Positions 41,194 through 51,760 of a DNA stretch of 64,000 nt are shown piece by piece (position 1 is the first letter of the stretch; every line of letters begins with the position of its first letter). The stretch comes from Sphaerolaimus hirsutus (Eukaryota > Nematoda > Chromadorea > Monhysterida > Sphaerolaimidae). The notes under the pieces were generated by a model. That model searched no databases, had not been told where the DNA came from, and worked only from the letters and a program-made list of their open reading frames with translations. A program made the translations under genes and the position numbers. The stretch lies in contig OZ038458.1 in assembly GCA_964036195.1 (NCBI GenBank), forward strand, positions 3,286,001-3,350,000, read 5' to 3'.

Positions 41194-44100
41194 TTGTTTT
41201 GGCAGCCTATTTTGCAGTCTAATATTTCTATGTGGCAGCCTATTTTGCAGTCTAATATTTCTATGTGGGCTGTAATTTGGCTGATTATTGCTGCTATGTC
41301 GACGCTGTCGACGTCGACGGCAGAATTGGCTGTGCCGCGCCGCCACACGCGCCAGCACCCAGCCAACGCGTTACCGCTGCCCGGGCGACACCCTGAGGTG
41401 GGCAGACGCATTCAGGATGAGCAGTTGCGCGCTCTGCGCGGCCATGCCGGAGGCCACCGCGGTGCACGCGTAGTGCACAGCTCGCGTACGGTTAGTGTGA
41501 GTAGTGCACCCACACGTTTTTCGGTCGACCGGGTCGGGTCAGTTTCCGGGTTTGATCCCCGACATGCGCCAACCCACGGTGAGGGTTCGGTGGTGAATTT
41601 AATTAGGGTTGATGGTAAAGAGCTGTATAATTTTGTCAAGCTCCATTCACCTGCACCGGTGCATATTGCTGAATGCCAGAATGTGGCACTTTACTTAGCT
41701 CCAACAATGCCTTTGTGCACACTGACGCAGTGTGATATCGATAATTATTTGCATGAAGTTTACCAGGAAAACGACTTCGCCATTGCGGAAGCCGCGCGAC
41801 ATGTGAGTTCTACTACCTCTGTGGCTGTGTCGTCTTTGCCAGCGGCACGAAATCTGACTATTTCCGATGACACTACAGAATCCTTGATGAAAGAATTTGA
41901 TAATCTACAAGCTCGTTTTGACTCGCTTCGTGCGCGCCGAGGGACGTATAATCTTCATGAACATACCGCTACCAATTATTCGACGGCCGCGTCACCTCCA
42001 CCAGCTGTTCAAGTGACAAAAACTACTAAAATTGATTCTACCCAAGCTGAGCAGGTAGACCAGGTGGCTGAAAGTGACCCATGGCTAACCCGTGATTTCT
42101 CTAAATTCCCTACGGACACAATAAATTGTGTGAAACTAAACACAGAATTGCTGCAATATTGGATGATTGCAAAGCCCCACATTCTTGATAAAATCCCAAC
42201 ATACGCAGGAAAAACTGATTCTATCACCTTTGCAGAGTGGCGTAGGGCGGTTCAGATTGCTAGCTTATCTGTGGCGGATCCTAGCTTAATGCGCCATTTC
42301 TGGTTGGAGACTTTTACCACAAAGTTAAAAGGGGATGCCTATCGCGTGTTGACGACTCTATTTGACCCTGCAGATTTGACAGACCATGTGAAAATTTTAC
42401 AGGAACTTTCAGCTGTGTTTAAAGACATCAAAAAACTCTACTCAATTCCGGAATGGGACAATGCTTCTATGTTGCGTACTGAAACATTCATGGACTTTTA
42501 TCTCCGTTTGATTGCTAAGGTGCCTTCTGATTTCAGGGAGTCTATGGGTTTCGACAAGCATCTAATAGAAAATTTAGTTTCAATAAAATTATGGAGCAAG
42601 TTTGACGAATCTCGTTACGATAAATATATTGTTGCTAATTTTCGCAATGCCATGAAAATTAAGAAAATGCCACTAGTGCAAGCAGTACAGTTAATGGAAG
42701 ACTATTTTACCAGTGTCAAAAAACCAATGGCTGCTACGACAGGTAGATTAACGCGTAATTTCAATGCTGAACCAGCTCCATTGCGCTCGAATCGCTTCAA
42801 TGTCCAAAAGCTGATATCTGCGAACTCGGCAGATCCATGGTGCCCTCGTATCAATCATGCGGGGCACCGTGTAAGCGAATGCCGCATAACACAACGCGAA
42901 CGCGAAACACCAGCAGCTAAAATTGACCCGGCAGCCCAAGCGCCTAAATCTGAGGGGTATGGGCAAGTGCGTAGGTATGGGCCGCCGCATACTACCAACT
43001 CAGCCATGCCGCATGTAATGGCTAAAGCTGCAAATTGCTCTTCTGGGGAAGCAAATGACAGTGAAATGGCCGATCCCGACGCCCGTGCAAATGCTACTGC
43101 TAATAATTCACGGCTGGACTTGTATTGCAACGAGTTCAAAAACCGCCTGGCTGCAGCATTCGAGAATGATGCTGGTTTGTCACCCAACTGGGAGCGCAGT
43201 TTTTGGCATCATCTGCAAGATTTCTGCCCCTCACAGATTTCGTCGAAGAGAATGACAGCCGTGTGCTGCACTTCCTCGACGCAGTTTTCCCCACCAGCAC
43301 CTCTGCTTTTCCAGGAGACGGCGATACATCCGGTGAATGTGACGAGTTCTGATATTCTGTGTGACAAAGTGCCAGTGTTTGACAATACTACTAGTTCGCA
43401 TTTGGATTTTGGGGTGGATACGTCAATTTGCATAAAATCATACACCTGTGTTGGAGACAATCAAAAACTCGCTATTCGAGTAGAAAAATGCAACGGACCA
43501 CAGATTTACGCACATTTGAAAATCGAAAATATCCCGTGCAAGGTAGTGCTAGACACAGGATGCACACGCACTATCATCCCAATCGTCATTCTAGAGAAAA
43601 TTGCAAAGAAATCAACATTAGACTTAGGAAAATATTTGCGCAAAACCAACATTGAAGTGTACATGCTGAATGGGAAAACGTCAGCGGGTACCATGTATGA
43701 AGTACCTTTGTTCATTGAGCATCTATCACCAATTGACAATGTTTTACGAAAAGTTTTGGCTATTTGTTTGGTCAATATGAATACAACTGCTATGGCCGAA
43801 ATTTTGGTAGGGACAGACATTATGTCTTTTCTCAAGCTTTCATGGTTGGTTCCACTCGCGTTGGAAAAAGCTACAAAAATCACACCCGTTGATAATGTGC
43901 CTGTGATGACGCAATATGAAAAACTTCAGGATGACTTTCCGTCACATTTGGCTGAGTCTGCGAAATTACATAGACAGCTATATGTCCCCACACTTTGCAA
44001 GCCTAAAAAGCCAGAAAAAATGCCTGAAAACATCTGGGAGAGTTCTACCATATTATTTACACGAGCTGACAACATAACGGATTTGCCACAGTCTGAATTT

Positions 44101-44499
44101 CAGATGTACAACACCACTTGTTCCACCGTTGGTCCCGCGAATGTCAGCCTACTGTTTTTCAATCATTCTGACACACCAGTCTTGTTACCTAAAGACACCG
44201 CTATTGCTGATGTGTGTATCATGCCGCAGAAATCATTTTTCAAACCAGGGGCTAGCTGGAGTAAAATTTTTGCTACACCGGCATACATGCACTTTTTCGG
44301 GGCAGATCTGAAACTGGAACATGGGCCAGAAGAAGATGCCTTGTGCGCCAAAGCAGTGACAATGCCAACACCGCCAGATGGGCTGGTTAAAGCTGAAAGA
44401 GCTATGACACAAGAGGATAGGTTTAAATTTATTGTCAAAAATTTAAATCCCACATTGTCAGTACTCACATACTTAGTATTTATTTGTTTATTAAGTTGA
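41194..44499 (+). CDS. gag-pro: Retrotransposon gag and aspartic protease, plus first part of pol (3' truncated)
   Basis: Open frame of 1,101 codons. A Met at 41296 (STLSTSTAE follows) is a more natural gag start than the first possible codon. Residues about 310-515 look like a helical capsid domain (AEWRRAVQIASL, LKGDAYRVL, YLRLIAKVP). A zinc-knuckle-like motif starts at Cys550 (C..I....H....C) but has Ile where the second Cys should be. The aspartic protease has VVLDTGC (787-790) and later ILVGTD. From 43887 the frame repeats the linker part of the minus-strand copy, then runs into unrelated sequence after 44445 and stops. Gag, protease and the start of pol share one frame. Confidence 0.8.
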   Translation: MFWQPILQSNISMWQPILQSNISMWAVIWLIIAAMSTLSTSTAELAVPRRHTRQHPANALPLPGRHPEVGRRIQDEQLRALRGHAGGHRGARVVHSSRTVSVSSAPTRFSVDRVGSVSGFDPRHAPTHGEGSVVNLIRVDGKELYNFVKLHSPAPVHIAECQNVALYLAPTMPLCTLTQCDIDNYLHEVYQENDFAIAEAARHVSSTTSVAVSSLPAARNLTISDDTTESLMKEFDNLQARFDSLRARRGTYNLHEHTATNYSTAASPPPAVQVTKTTKIDSTQAEQVDQVAESDPWLTRDFSKFPTDTINCVKLNTELLQYWMIAKPHILDKIPTYAGKTDSITFAEWRRAVQIASLSVADPSLMRHFWLETFTTKLKGDAYRVLTTLFDPADLTDHVKILQELSAVFKDIKKLYSIPEWDNASMLRTETFMDFYLRLIAKVPSDFRESMGFDKHLIENLVSIKLWSKFDESRYDKYIVANFRNAMKIKKMPLVQAVQLMEDYFTSVKKPMAATTGRLTRNFNAEPAPLRSNRFNVQKLISANSADPWCPRINHAGHRVSECRITQRERETPAAKIDPAAQAPKSEGYGQVRRYGPPHTTNSAMPHVMAKAANCSSGEANDSEMADPDARANATANNSRLDLYCNEFKNRLAAAFENDAGLSPNWERSFWHHLQDFCPSQISSKRMTAVCCTSSTQFSPPAPLLFQETAIHPVNVTSSDILCDKVPVFDNTTSSHLDFGVDTSICIKSYTCVGDNQKLAIRVEKCNGPQIYAHLKIENIPCKVVLDTGCTRTIIPIVILEKIAKKSTLDLGKYLRKTNIEVYMLNGKTSAGTMYEVPLFIEHLSPIDNVLRKVLAICLVNMNTTAMAEILVGTDIMSFLKLSWLVPLALEKATKITPVDNVPVMTQYEKLQDDFPSHLAESAKLHRQLYVPTLCKPKKPEKMPENIWESSTILFTRADNITDLPQSEFQMYNTTCSTVGPANVSLLFFNHSDTPVLLPKDTAIADVCIMPQKSFFKPGASWSKIFATPAYMHFFGADLKLEHGPEEDALCAKAVTMPTPPDGLVKAERAMTQEDRFKFIVKNLNPTLSVLTYLVFICLLS
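41201..41266 (+). repeat. 33-bp tandem duplication near gag start
   Basis: GGCAGCCTATTTTGC... to TATGT is present twice, perfectly (41201-41233, 41234-41266). It adds eleven in-frame codons, so QPILQSNISM appears twice. Confidence 0.9.
43887..44445 (+). repeat. Right arm of retrotransposon inverted repeat
   Basis: 559 bp, inverse of 40530-41109 minus a 21-bp in-frame deletion. Homology begins at CGTTGATAATG and ends at AAAAATTTA, with abrupt divergence on both sides. Confidence 0.9.
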
Positions 44500-44567
44500 A
44501 AATGGCAACTACCGTATTTGCTTGAATAATCCATTTCCTTGATAAAGGCGATCCACCAAAAATTTCG

Positions 44568-44706
44568 CATCGGGACCGGGACTGGGGGATCGTACCGGAC
44601 CGGGACCGGGAATGGCATATTCTTTATCGGGACCGGGACCGTTACCACCCCAGTCCCGGAATTTGGCCGAACCATGTACCGGGACCGTGGTCCCGTTTGA
44701 ACTATA
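44568..44706. repeat. Fragment of GGGACC-array element
   Basis: CGGGACCGGGACTGG units and the right end TCCCGTTTGAACTATA. Begins soon after the retrotransposon break. Confidence 0.65.
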
Positions 44707-44724
44707 GTTGTAAGGATGTCCAGC

Positions 44725-44899
44725 GTGAAGTCCCAGACCCTGTAAAATGTCAATTGTTACGAAAGTGCCTTAAGTCATGTGAAATGCCCTGAAAAATGTA
44801 AAACAGTTTGCGATTTTCCAGGGACCTCTGCATGACTTTTGACACTTTGCATGACCATTGACATTTGCAGGGCATTTTACAGGGTCCGGGAGTGGCACC
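44725..44899. mobile_element. Spliceable palindromic repeat, complete
   Basis: GTGAAGTCCCAGACCCTGTA ... TTTTACAGGGTCCGGGAGTG. GTAAAA at 44742 and TTTTACAG to 44882 would form an intron on the plus strand; the inverse works on minus. Confidence 0.7.
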
Positions 44900-44956
44900 G
44901 GACCTGACTTATCACAAAATAAGTATGTACACCCACAGATAAGAATGTCGATTTAC

Positions 44957-45047
44957 CTGCGCGTAAAACTCTTCCTTTACATTGTTCCTGCGGAATTTGC
45001 GGAATGCCATTGGATGTAAATATGTATTAGGTAAGTGTATTTGTCGT
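44957..45047 (-). CDS. Candidate exon, unrecognised gene
   Basis: Acceptor TCACTCAG and strong donor GCGCAG|GTAAAT frame thirty codons: RQIHLPNTYLHPMAFRK then FRRNNVKEEFYAQ. The entry phase fits the candidate exon at 46371. The next exon was not found; the retrotransposon pair lies just downstream and would be intronic or disruptive. A plus-strand GTAAGT donor in the same place is a competing reading. Confidence 0.4.
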
Positions 45048-45291
45048 CTGAGTGACCACTGGTCACTTGTGGTGTGGCTGCGCATTGTTTATCCACGCGG
45101 CCGGATAAGATTTCTGTCTGGGAAGATTTCGCTACACTTGAATTTGGGGTGTTCTAGAATTGGCGAGACACGTGAATAATTTCCTGGTCAATCATCAGGG
45201 ATTTTTTATGTTTTGCAGGATATGTTCCTTGTGATATTGCTTTAGTTTTCATGAACAGAAATTTTGTTTTATTAACCCAGACAATATTGTA

Positions 45292-45772
45292 TTAGACAGC
45301 GTTTACACTGTGATGACTGTGATGACAAAAATGTGATTTTTCAGCCATTTTTGTGTGATACATGAAATATTTTTCATGTGTGAAGCCACACTTGATCATG
45401 ACTTGATTAGCACCACTGCCTAAGACAAATATTGAATTATATATGTTGCGTGTTCATGATGCACACTAGATCACACTTTTTCTTGTTGTCAGAGGTAGTC
45501 GCTGATTTGTTGTCTCCAGCCCCTTTAACAAGGACGCTTACAACACCCCTTTAACAAATACAGTGGCAGCCTCCGACAACAATAGAAGTGTGTTCTAGTG
45601 TGCATGAACACACAATGTATATAATTTGATGTCTGTCTTAGGCAGTGGGGCTGATCAAGTCATGATTGATTGAGGCTTCACACATGTAAAATATTTCATA
45701 TGCATCCAACAAAAATTGCTGAAAAGAAGCATTTTTTGTTGTCACAGTCATCACAGTGTAAAAGGCGCCTAA
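45292..45772. mobile_element. Foldback element, TTAG ends
   Basis: ACACTGTGATGACTGTGATGAC inverts to GTCACAGTCATCACAGTGT; arms of about 200 bp around a C/A-rich centre. Confidence 0.75.
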
Positions 45773-46370
45773 CTGTAATAGGACTGTTCTTTGAAAAACT
45801 TTTTGCCATCATGAAGTTGTAAATTGGGGCTCCTGTGGAATTATATTTTTAATCATATGTGAAATCAGGGGTGTACGTAGAATTTTTGAGCTGGGGGTGG
45901 ATTGTATACAGAGCCAGTGAATAGGGGGCAGGGCTTCCACTCAAATTTAACCTTATTATAATGGAACATCCAAAAAAAAATTGTAAGGTCATGATTTTAT
46001 CACAAGATATATCGTGAATCAGTGTAAAAATGTTTTCTGTACTCAGACACATTTGAAAGGTATACACATGAAAGTGTACTTTTGGATACAGGTACTTTTG
46101 GGAGGAAAAATGATAACATTTTTACTCAGCACTTGAGTAAAAGTAAATACATTTTTGCCACTTCCATTATGTAAGGGGGGCTGCTAGCTTATTCTAGAGT
46201 TTATTGTAATAATAGGTTGGCAGTCACTATTTTTCATTGATCTTCAAAAATTGGCCAACTTCCACATGCAGTGAAACAATGCTGCACAATTTGAGAGTAT
46301 CTGGTAGCACATGAATAGATTCATCAAAATTCCACCATCCCACTACTTCTGGAACTACCCCAATTCACAC

Positions 46371-46510
46371 TGTTTACAAACGGCTGCAAGAATTTGCTTA
46401 GCGAGCGCAAACCAGATTTCCATTGCGTTTGACCCGGGGCGCCTCAAACATTCCAGCCCATGCATGAACATCTGCAGTTTGCACCAGTGCATATCACGCT
46501 TCGTTTGACT
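46371..46510 (-). CDS. Candidate exon, helical segment, unrecognised gene
   Basis: Minus-strand frame open from about 46510: SSQTKRDMHWCKLQMF, HGLECLRRPGSNAME, WFALAKQILAAVCK. It ends at ACA|GTGTGA in phase 2, which matches the exon at 45047-44957. The sequence suggests amphipathic helices. The acceptor is not clear, and a plus-strand frame is also open. Confidence 0.35.
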
Positions 46511-47224
46511 TGACTTTACTTGTTGTTTTGCCGACTTTTGGACACGCCTAATTTCACTTTAGCTATTTTTTTCTTTTACTTTTTATTGCGGTTCGATTAA
46601 GAGGTCGGTTTATTTACGCGCGGAATCCTACTTAAATAAGTATTTAAGTTGAGCATTTCTTTGGAGGGTCTTATTTGTTTCATGGATTTTGTATTGTTTA
46701 CTGACTGCACTACCATATCTCGCCGGAATAAACAACCGAAATATTCAATTTTTATGTTTTCAAATATCATTGCTTTTACTGTCACCGAATTTGGTGCATT
46801 ATTGATTCAACAGAATATGGTAACATCCTTGTAAAAGTGCGTGTATTCGATGTGAGTCAAGTGGAGTATCAGTAAAACATGAATTTACCCCATTACCTTG
46901 AATAAGCCCTCAAAAGTATTTAAGCCCTTATTACTTTCGAACTGACGGTTATCTAAATTGTTGCAGAAAGTTTTTAATCTTTATTTTAGATCAACTGTGG
47001 AATCAACTTGAGGGATCTCCCAGATTTGCATTTTTTGTCGAAAATAGCTAAAAATAAACATTCTTGTATTCTGTAGTTGTTTTCTCTTATCCAGTCTAGA
47101 CACAATCATCTGATAAGGATCATGCACTTTTCATCAAACTTTTTCAATCGCACTTTTCACTTTGTCAGCGTTGATTTCACACGATCTTTCAGTCTATTTT
47201 ATTCAATTTTCATGCAAATATCGA

Positions 47225-47290
47225 AAACTCATTGCGCGGGTGGCAGCGCAGCAGCTGCGCAGGGGCCAGGCGTGTCACTTGGAGATTGGG
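47225..47290 (-). CDS. Possible small exon, strand uncertain
   Basis: GC-rich island in AT-rich sequence. The minus strand reads TRLAPAQLLRCHPRNE; the plus strand reads RKLIARVAAQQLRRGQ. Either could be coding. Minus agrees with the flanking candidates. Confidence 0.2.
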
Positions 47291-47454
47291 GGTTTCGTGA
47301 ATTACGTCAAAACACAACTTAAATTCAGCCAATTTATATCAGGAATATGCAAAAATTGTTCTGGAACTCGCACTTGCACTTGATACTAGCCACAAAACAA
47401 ACCATTCTGCGATGACTGCTTGGTGCAATGTATCACATCCGAATAGAACAGCCG

Positions 47455-47700
47455 TATTCTAGATTTGGACCTCCATGGGGGGAGGTTGGATAGACAGCTA
47501 ATCACTCCTCTGGAGGGATAGATAGCTGCAATTGTTGTTGTTGTTGTTTTTTTGGGGGGGGGGTGGGTTGGGGTTTGCAGGGACTTTTTCAAGGTGCAGA
47601 AGGAAGAAAAGGGAGAAAAATTGATCAATGTAGGCGAAAAATAGCTCAAAATAGGTATTTAAGTACATAAGTACTAAAAATAGCTGAAACTTTGCAGTTA
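47455..47700. repeat. CAGGGGTCTC-family repeat, partial
   Basis: ATTCTAGATTTGGACCTCC, GGATAGACAGCTAATCACTCC, GGAGGGATAGATAGCTG, and ATAGCTCAAAATAGG. Confidence 0.5.
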
Positions 47701-48242
47701 GACACATGAAGTAAAGTCGGCAGACGTATCGCCCTACAAACATTTGTGTCAGTCTCTCCAGTGGAGAGTGCATGACGGCATTAGGAACTGTGACGCAATA
47801 TTTTAATGATTGGAATAGATCGGGTCACGTATGAAAACTTGGCCCTTATCCCAGTTACCAGTTGCGTATTATACAAATGCAAGTGAAAACTGAAAGTTTG
47901 CTAAAAATCGTTAAAAGTTGCTTCGCTTTGCCAATTTCCACCTTCATACTCGCTATTTTTGTTTTTATACATGGTTATATAGCTATTGTGAGCCTATTTT
48001 ATTCATATTAATAGCGGATTTCGAAATTTTGGCCGGCTGCCAAGTTCTCTTCTGTTGGAACGGAGCCAACGAATGAAAAATAAAATAAAAACAAAAACAG
48101 TAATTTGAACGGTAAAACAGTAGTTTGAACGGTCAAATTCTTTACAAGTCACGTTGAAAATGTAGATAACTAGGGCGTGGCATGCGCGGACGCAGCGAAA
48201 CGTCCATTTTTCTTTTATATGATTTTATTTTTCAATTTCTAG

Positions 48243-48346
48243 CATCCGCGTGGGACACAAGTTTTGTTGTTCGCTCTATTCACGAGCGAATTCTAACTCT
48301 CCGATTTTGTAGGGTGAAATGTCCGCCGACTTTATTGATTTTGGAG
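48243..48346 (+). CDS. Possible plus-strand exon with strong donor
   Basis: Acceptor TTTCTAG and donor GAG|GTGAAA frame SAWDTSFVVRSIHERILTL then RFCRVKCPPTLLILE. Alternatively it is a first exon from ATG at 48319 (MSADFIDFG). Repeat sequence of the CAGGGGTCTC family begins right at the donor, as at confirmed exons. Confidence 0.3.
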
Positions 48347-49030
48347 GTGAAAATCTATAAAAAGGTATGAAGATTAGTGGTTTTCAGCAAAAAATTGGGT
48401 AAAATTTCTAAAAAATCACTCCAGATAGGTGGATAGCCGGGCGATTTGGGGTGCAGTTCAGGGGATAGTAGCCAAGAAAATTGAGTCCAGGATAGATAGA
48501 TTGCTGAGCAGCCTCCCGGATAGATACCATATTGGCTTGTTTTGAACCCCTGGGGCTGTATTTTTTCACAAGTCTCTTACAGTGGGACTCAATTTGAGCA
48601 TGGTACTCAATTCAAGCATCATATTGTATTATTTCATAAGGCATTCGGTACATATTTCGATTCTATTATAGATATCGATACACATACTTAAGTATATATA
48701 TCGATTACAGCTGCGACAATTATAGTGTAAATGCAACAGCTGCGACAATTGGTACAATGACTAGACATTTAACAACAGAAGCGCTTGTGCCGCTCGCGTG
48801 CACTAACACTTTATACATATTGCGTTTCCCACATCACATTTCCATCTATTTACTTAGGTGCGGGTGGCACTCAATTCAAGCATGTTACTGTATTCTTTCA
48901 TAACGTGGTTACCCTGGCACTGTATTCAAGCATGGCACTCAATTCAAGCATGGTACTCAAAACAAGCCAATACAGTAGATAGCTGGACAGTTTGGGGGAT
49001 AACCCCCCCCCCCCAACAGTCCCCCTTTCC
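48347..49030. repeat. CAGGGGTCTC-family repeat starting at a candidate splice donor
   Basis: GTGAAAATCTATAAAAAGGTATGAA then GGTGGATAGCCGGGCG; interrupted by the MITE at 48530; resumes CAGTAGATAGCTGGACAG. Confidence 0.5.
48530..48972. mobile_element. TA-flanked MITE, TTGGCTTGTTTTGA ends
   Basis: TA-TTGGCTTGTTTTGA ... TCAAAACAAGCCAA-TA, with TACTCAATTCAAGCATGG units at both ends. Confidence 0.75.
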
Positions 49031-49540
49031 TACCCCTGCAATAGCACCATTGAACTTTTACTGGTACACCTGGTACATTATACATCATATTCACAAGTAT
49101 TCAAATTTTTTTATAATCAGCTGGGCAACTGGCAGTGCCAGTGCCAGTGGCAGTGGCACATGGCATGCCTTGATTTTTTGCGGCATTTTGAGGGTATGCA
49201 TGTTAGGAATATCTGGCTGCAGTGCATAGCTTACAGGCATTGTTAGATAAATTTTGTGCCCCAATGTAATTATGATGATAGATCAAAATTTGCTCAGCAA
49301 ATTTCAAAATGCTGGAAATGATCCTTTGTGCAGCCCAGCCCTTTAGTCATGAGCTTGTATACTCACTAGGCAAATTTTGCTTCCACAAATAATGCATCTG
49401 TCTTATTCTGTATAGGCCACCCCTATTGTGTGAAATGGAAATAACATATCATCATAAATGTGTAAAAAAAACTTTTACCATGCATTTTGCATTGTGAAAC
49501 TGGCCTCTGGCCTTATGCCAGGCCAGCCCCCCCCCCCAAC

Positions 49541-49654
49541 AGTCAAGTCCGTACCCCATTTTGCACTCATTTGTTCCCCGTCAAACGGGCCATTTTGATC
49601 ATCATCATCACTGACCGCGCCCAGTTTTATGGCTCTCCATTTTGTAGACAACAT
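49541..49654 (-). CDS. Candidate first exon of unrecognised minus-strand gene
   Basis: ATG at 49654, directly after an in-frame TAA, opens MLSTKWRAIKLGAV, an acidic run SDDDDQNGPFDG, then MSAKWGTDLT. The donor would be ACT|GTTGGG followed by a G run, the same donor style as exon 7 of the KIAA2013-like gene. The peptide looks like protein-coding sequence but I do not recognise the family. Confidence 0.4.
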
Positions 49655-50257
49655 TTATTTTTAGATCTCCGTTTTTGTGGCCAATTGCTAATTTGCTTTA
49701 TGGCGCCCAAATTTGTAGGTTTGCAGTGTCGCCGCGTTTTTGTGTGCGTGTGTGTTTTTTTGTCGCACTGACATGTTTTCTTGGCATGACGTTGATGCGC
49801 GGGTCCCAGATTTCTATTTACCCCGTAGGCTTTTTTGTTGGGCGGCTTGATTGATTGGGTCGGGTAATACAGCAAATTGTTATGTAAAATGAAAAGTTAG
49901 AGGAAAAGCGTTAAGTGATAGCTCAAGTGGCAAGTAAACATGCAAGTGACACAACTTTACCTGTCTTTACTTTTACCTGTAGTATTTACCTACGACAACG
50001 AGTTACTACAAAAATAACACTTTTCTGGTCACTCAAGCACTTACAGAAATGATACCAGAACCTCACTGAAATCTAGACAAAATATACTTTTAGATGAGGC
50101 TACAGCCACCAATTTTAAATCCCACACAATGCAAAATGTCAAATGCCGTGGAAAGTGTCAAAAGTCATGAAAATACCCTGGAAAATGTGGAAAAAATTTC
50201 AACGTTCCTTCTACATGTTTCATGACATTTTACATGACATTTTGCATGACATTTGAC

Positions 50258-50925
50258 TAGGGTTGGCAGTTGATTTTTTTCAACTGATTTTAAAAAAAAT
50301 CTGATTTTTCTTAAATCACAAGGTGGTAACTGATTTTTTTTATTTATCAAAAAGCAAAATTTCTGGTAGACATGCATGCACAAGATATTTTGCATTTTTT
50401 TTGCGCGCAAGGGTGCAATTTCACGTATTTTACACATAAACATTGGTGGTGGTTTTCTTTGGTTTTGAGTCAGTTTTAGTGTAAAAGCTTCCATTTGTAA
50501 CTTGCTTCTATCTAGCTTCTATTGCGTAACAAAAAGCCGTGATATATTAGTGTAGTGTATAATATCTACCCAACGTGCTCCCACATACTTCTATAGTGTG
50601 AAACAAAACTGTCAATGTAATAGCCTTCTTTATAACCATTCCACACCCAATTTCACTTGATATCCTAAACATTCGACAAAAGGGGATATATGTAACGAGT
50701 CGACATAAAAATAGATATTTTTGACAGAAATCACCACTTATAATGCTATCCCATGACTCCACAGTCATGATTTGACCACAAGAGACATAACAATACATTA
50801 TGTGACACAACATATACTTAACATATTATACATATTTTTGCCCTATACCCCCATTTTGTACGATTTTGAAAAAGTCTGATTTTTATTAAAAAATCCATTT
50901 TTTAAATTTATTTTTGCCAACCCTA
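50258..50925. mobile_element. hAT-type element, TAGGGTTGGCAG ends
   Basis: Duplication CATTTGAC / CATTTTAC (7 of 8). CTGATTTT arrays at the ends; interior related to the TAGGGTTGGCC family. Confidence 0.85.
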
Positions 50926-50935
50926 CATTTTACAT

Positions 50936-51029
50936 TTACTTTACGTTTTCTGTACTCGTGAGTGAGTACAAAATATATGCTTTACGTTTAGGTATACTTT
51001 GAAAAAAGTTCAGTACTTTGAACAACTCT
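50936..51029. repeat. Right-end fragment of the CAGAGTTG family
   Basis: TTTTCTGTACTCGTGAGTGAG, GTTCAGTACTTTGAACAACTC, ending CTCTG. Matches the right end of 62042-62575. Confidence 0.6.
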
Positions 51030-51413
51030 GGCTGGATGATTTGTTTCAAAATGCTTGGATTTCATTCAAGCATTGATACATTAAAGATATTCCTTTGAAC
51101 ACAGCGTGTACAACAAATCGGGCTGCACGACAAAAAGTTGTCGGGCTAATTAAATTTGGCACCAGATTCCCTTAACGGCGGCACAATGTTGCGCTTGGAT
51201 AGATGCATTAGATGGTCGCCCCCAATGATCGAGAGTAGCCGCATTTTAAAGCGTGCAAACATTACAAAATGTGTGAAGAAAAAAACTGGATAAGTTAATT
51301 TGAAATAGAAGACATGATTTTTGTGTCACTTTTTGCATTTTGGTGCGCTTTTAGGAGGCATCATTTCGTCTTCTTGTATTTATTTTTTGTTTTTCAAATA
51401 TATATTACTCTGT

Positions 51414-51545
51414 AGCCGCGAAAATAGAATAAGTTCGACCACCTGCGGTGCCATTTATGACATTTTTTCTGCCAAAAATCTGGCCGTGGAATGGCGCCAG
51501 TTCCATTTGGCCTCCCATAATTGGCGCCGCCTATGACGACATTTT
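51414..51545. other. Open segment with competing frames on both strands
   Basis: Plus strand after CTCTGTAG: RENRISSTTCGAIYD to a stop. Minus strand from ATG near 51518: MGGQMELAPFHGQIFG. Both look protein-like and exclude each other. Coding status undecided. Confidence 0.2.
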
Positions 51546-51760
51546 AAATTTAAAGAGTTTGCCTAGTCACGAAAGCCTGGTCTCGAGCCTCAGATATTCT
51601 CATATCAGTGGCTAAATAGCCGGCTGTGGGTCCAGGTCAGAGTAAATATCCTCCTAAGGGCAATTTCGGCGCCATTATAACGACCACTGGCACGTTGGCG
51701 CTGGCGCCATAGTGGTGGCGCCAGCACAGAGCGGATAAATACTCGGGCACATGTACTCAC

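Larger units (their letters stand above)
37776..44499. mobile_element. Gypsy-like (Ty3-type) LTR retrotransposon, two pieces in head-to-head inversion
   Basis: The left part (37776-41109) is pol on the minus strand; the right part (41194-44499) is gag-protease and the start of pol on the plus strand. Their shared region reads in opposite directions and is nearly identical, so both derive from one recent element or two sister copies. No LTR pair, primer-binding site or target duplication could be recognised. The 37326-37775 stretch next to the integrase end could include an LTR but has no partner in the window. Neither half carries all functions in one orientation. To the right, the copy breaks off at 44445 into unrelated sequence. 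Confidence 0.85.

Noticed and set aside
44163..44753. 196-codon minus-strand frame
   Set aside because: It is antisense to the gag-pol arm and runs through a GGGACC array and a spliceable repeat.
49516..49610. Plus-strand terminal exon ending in four His codons after a C-run acceptor
   Set aside because: The minus-strand reading with an ATG and an acidic run is more protein-like; only one can be right.
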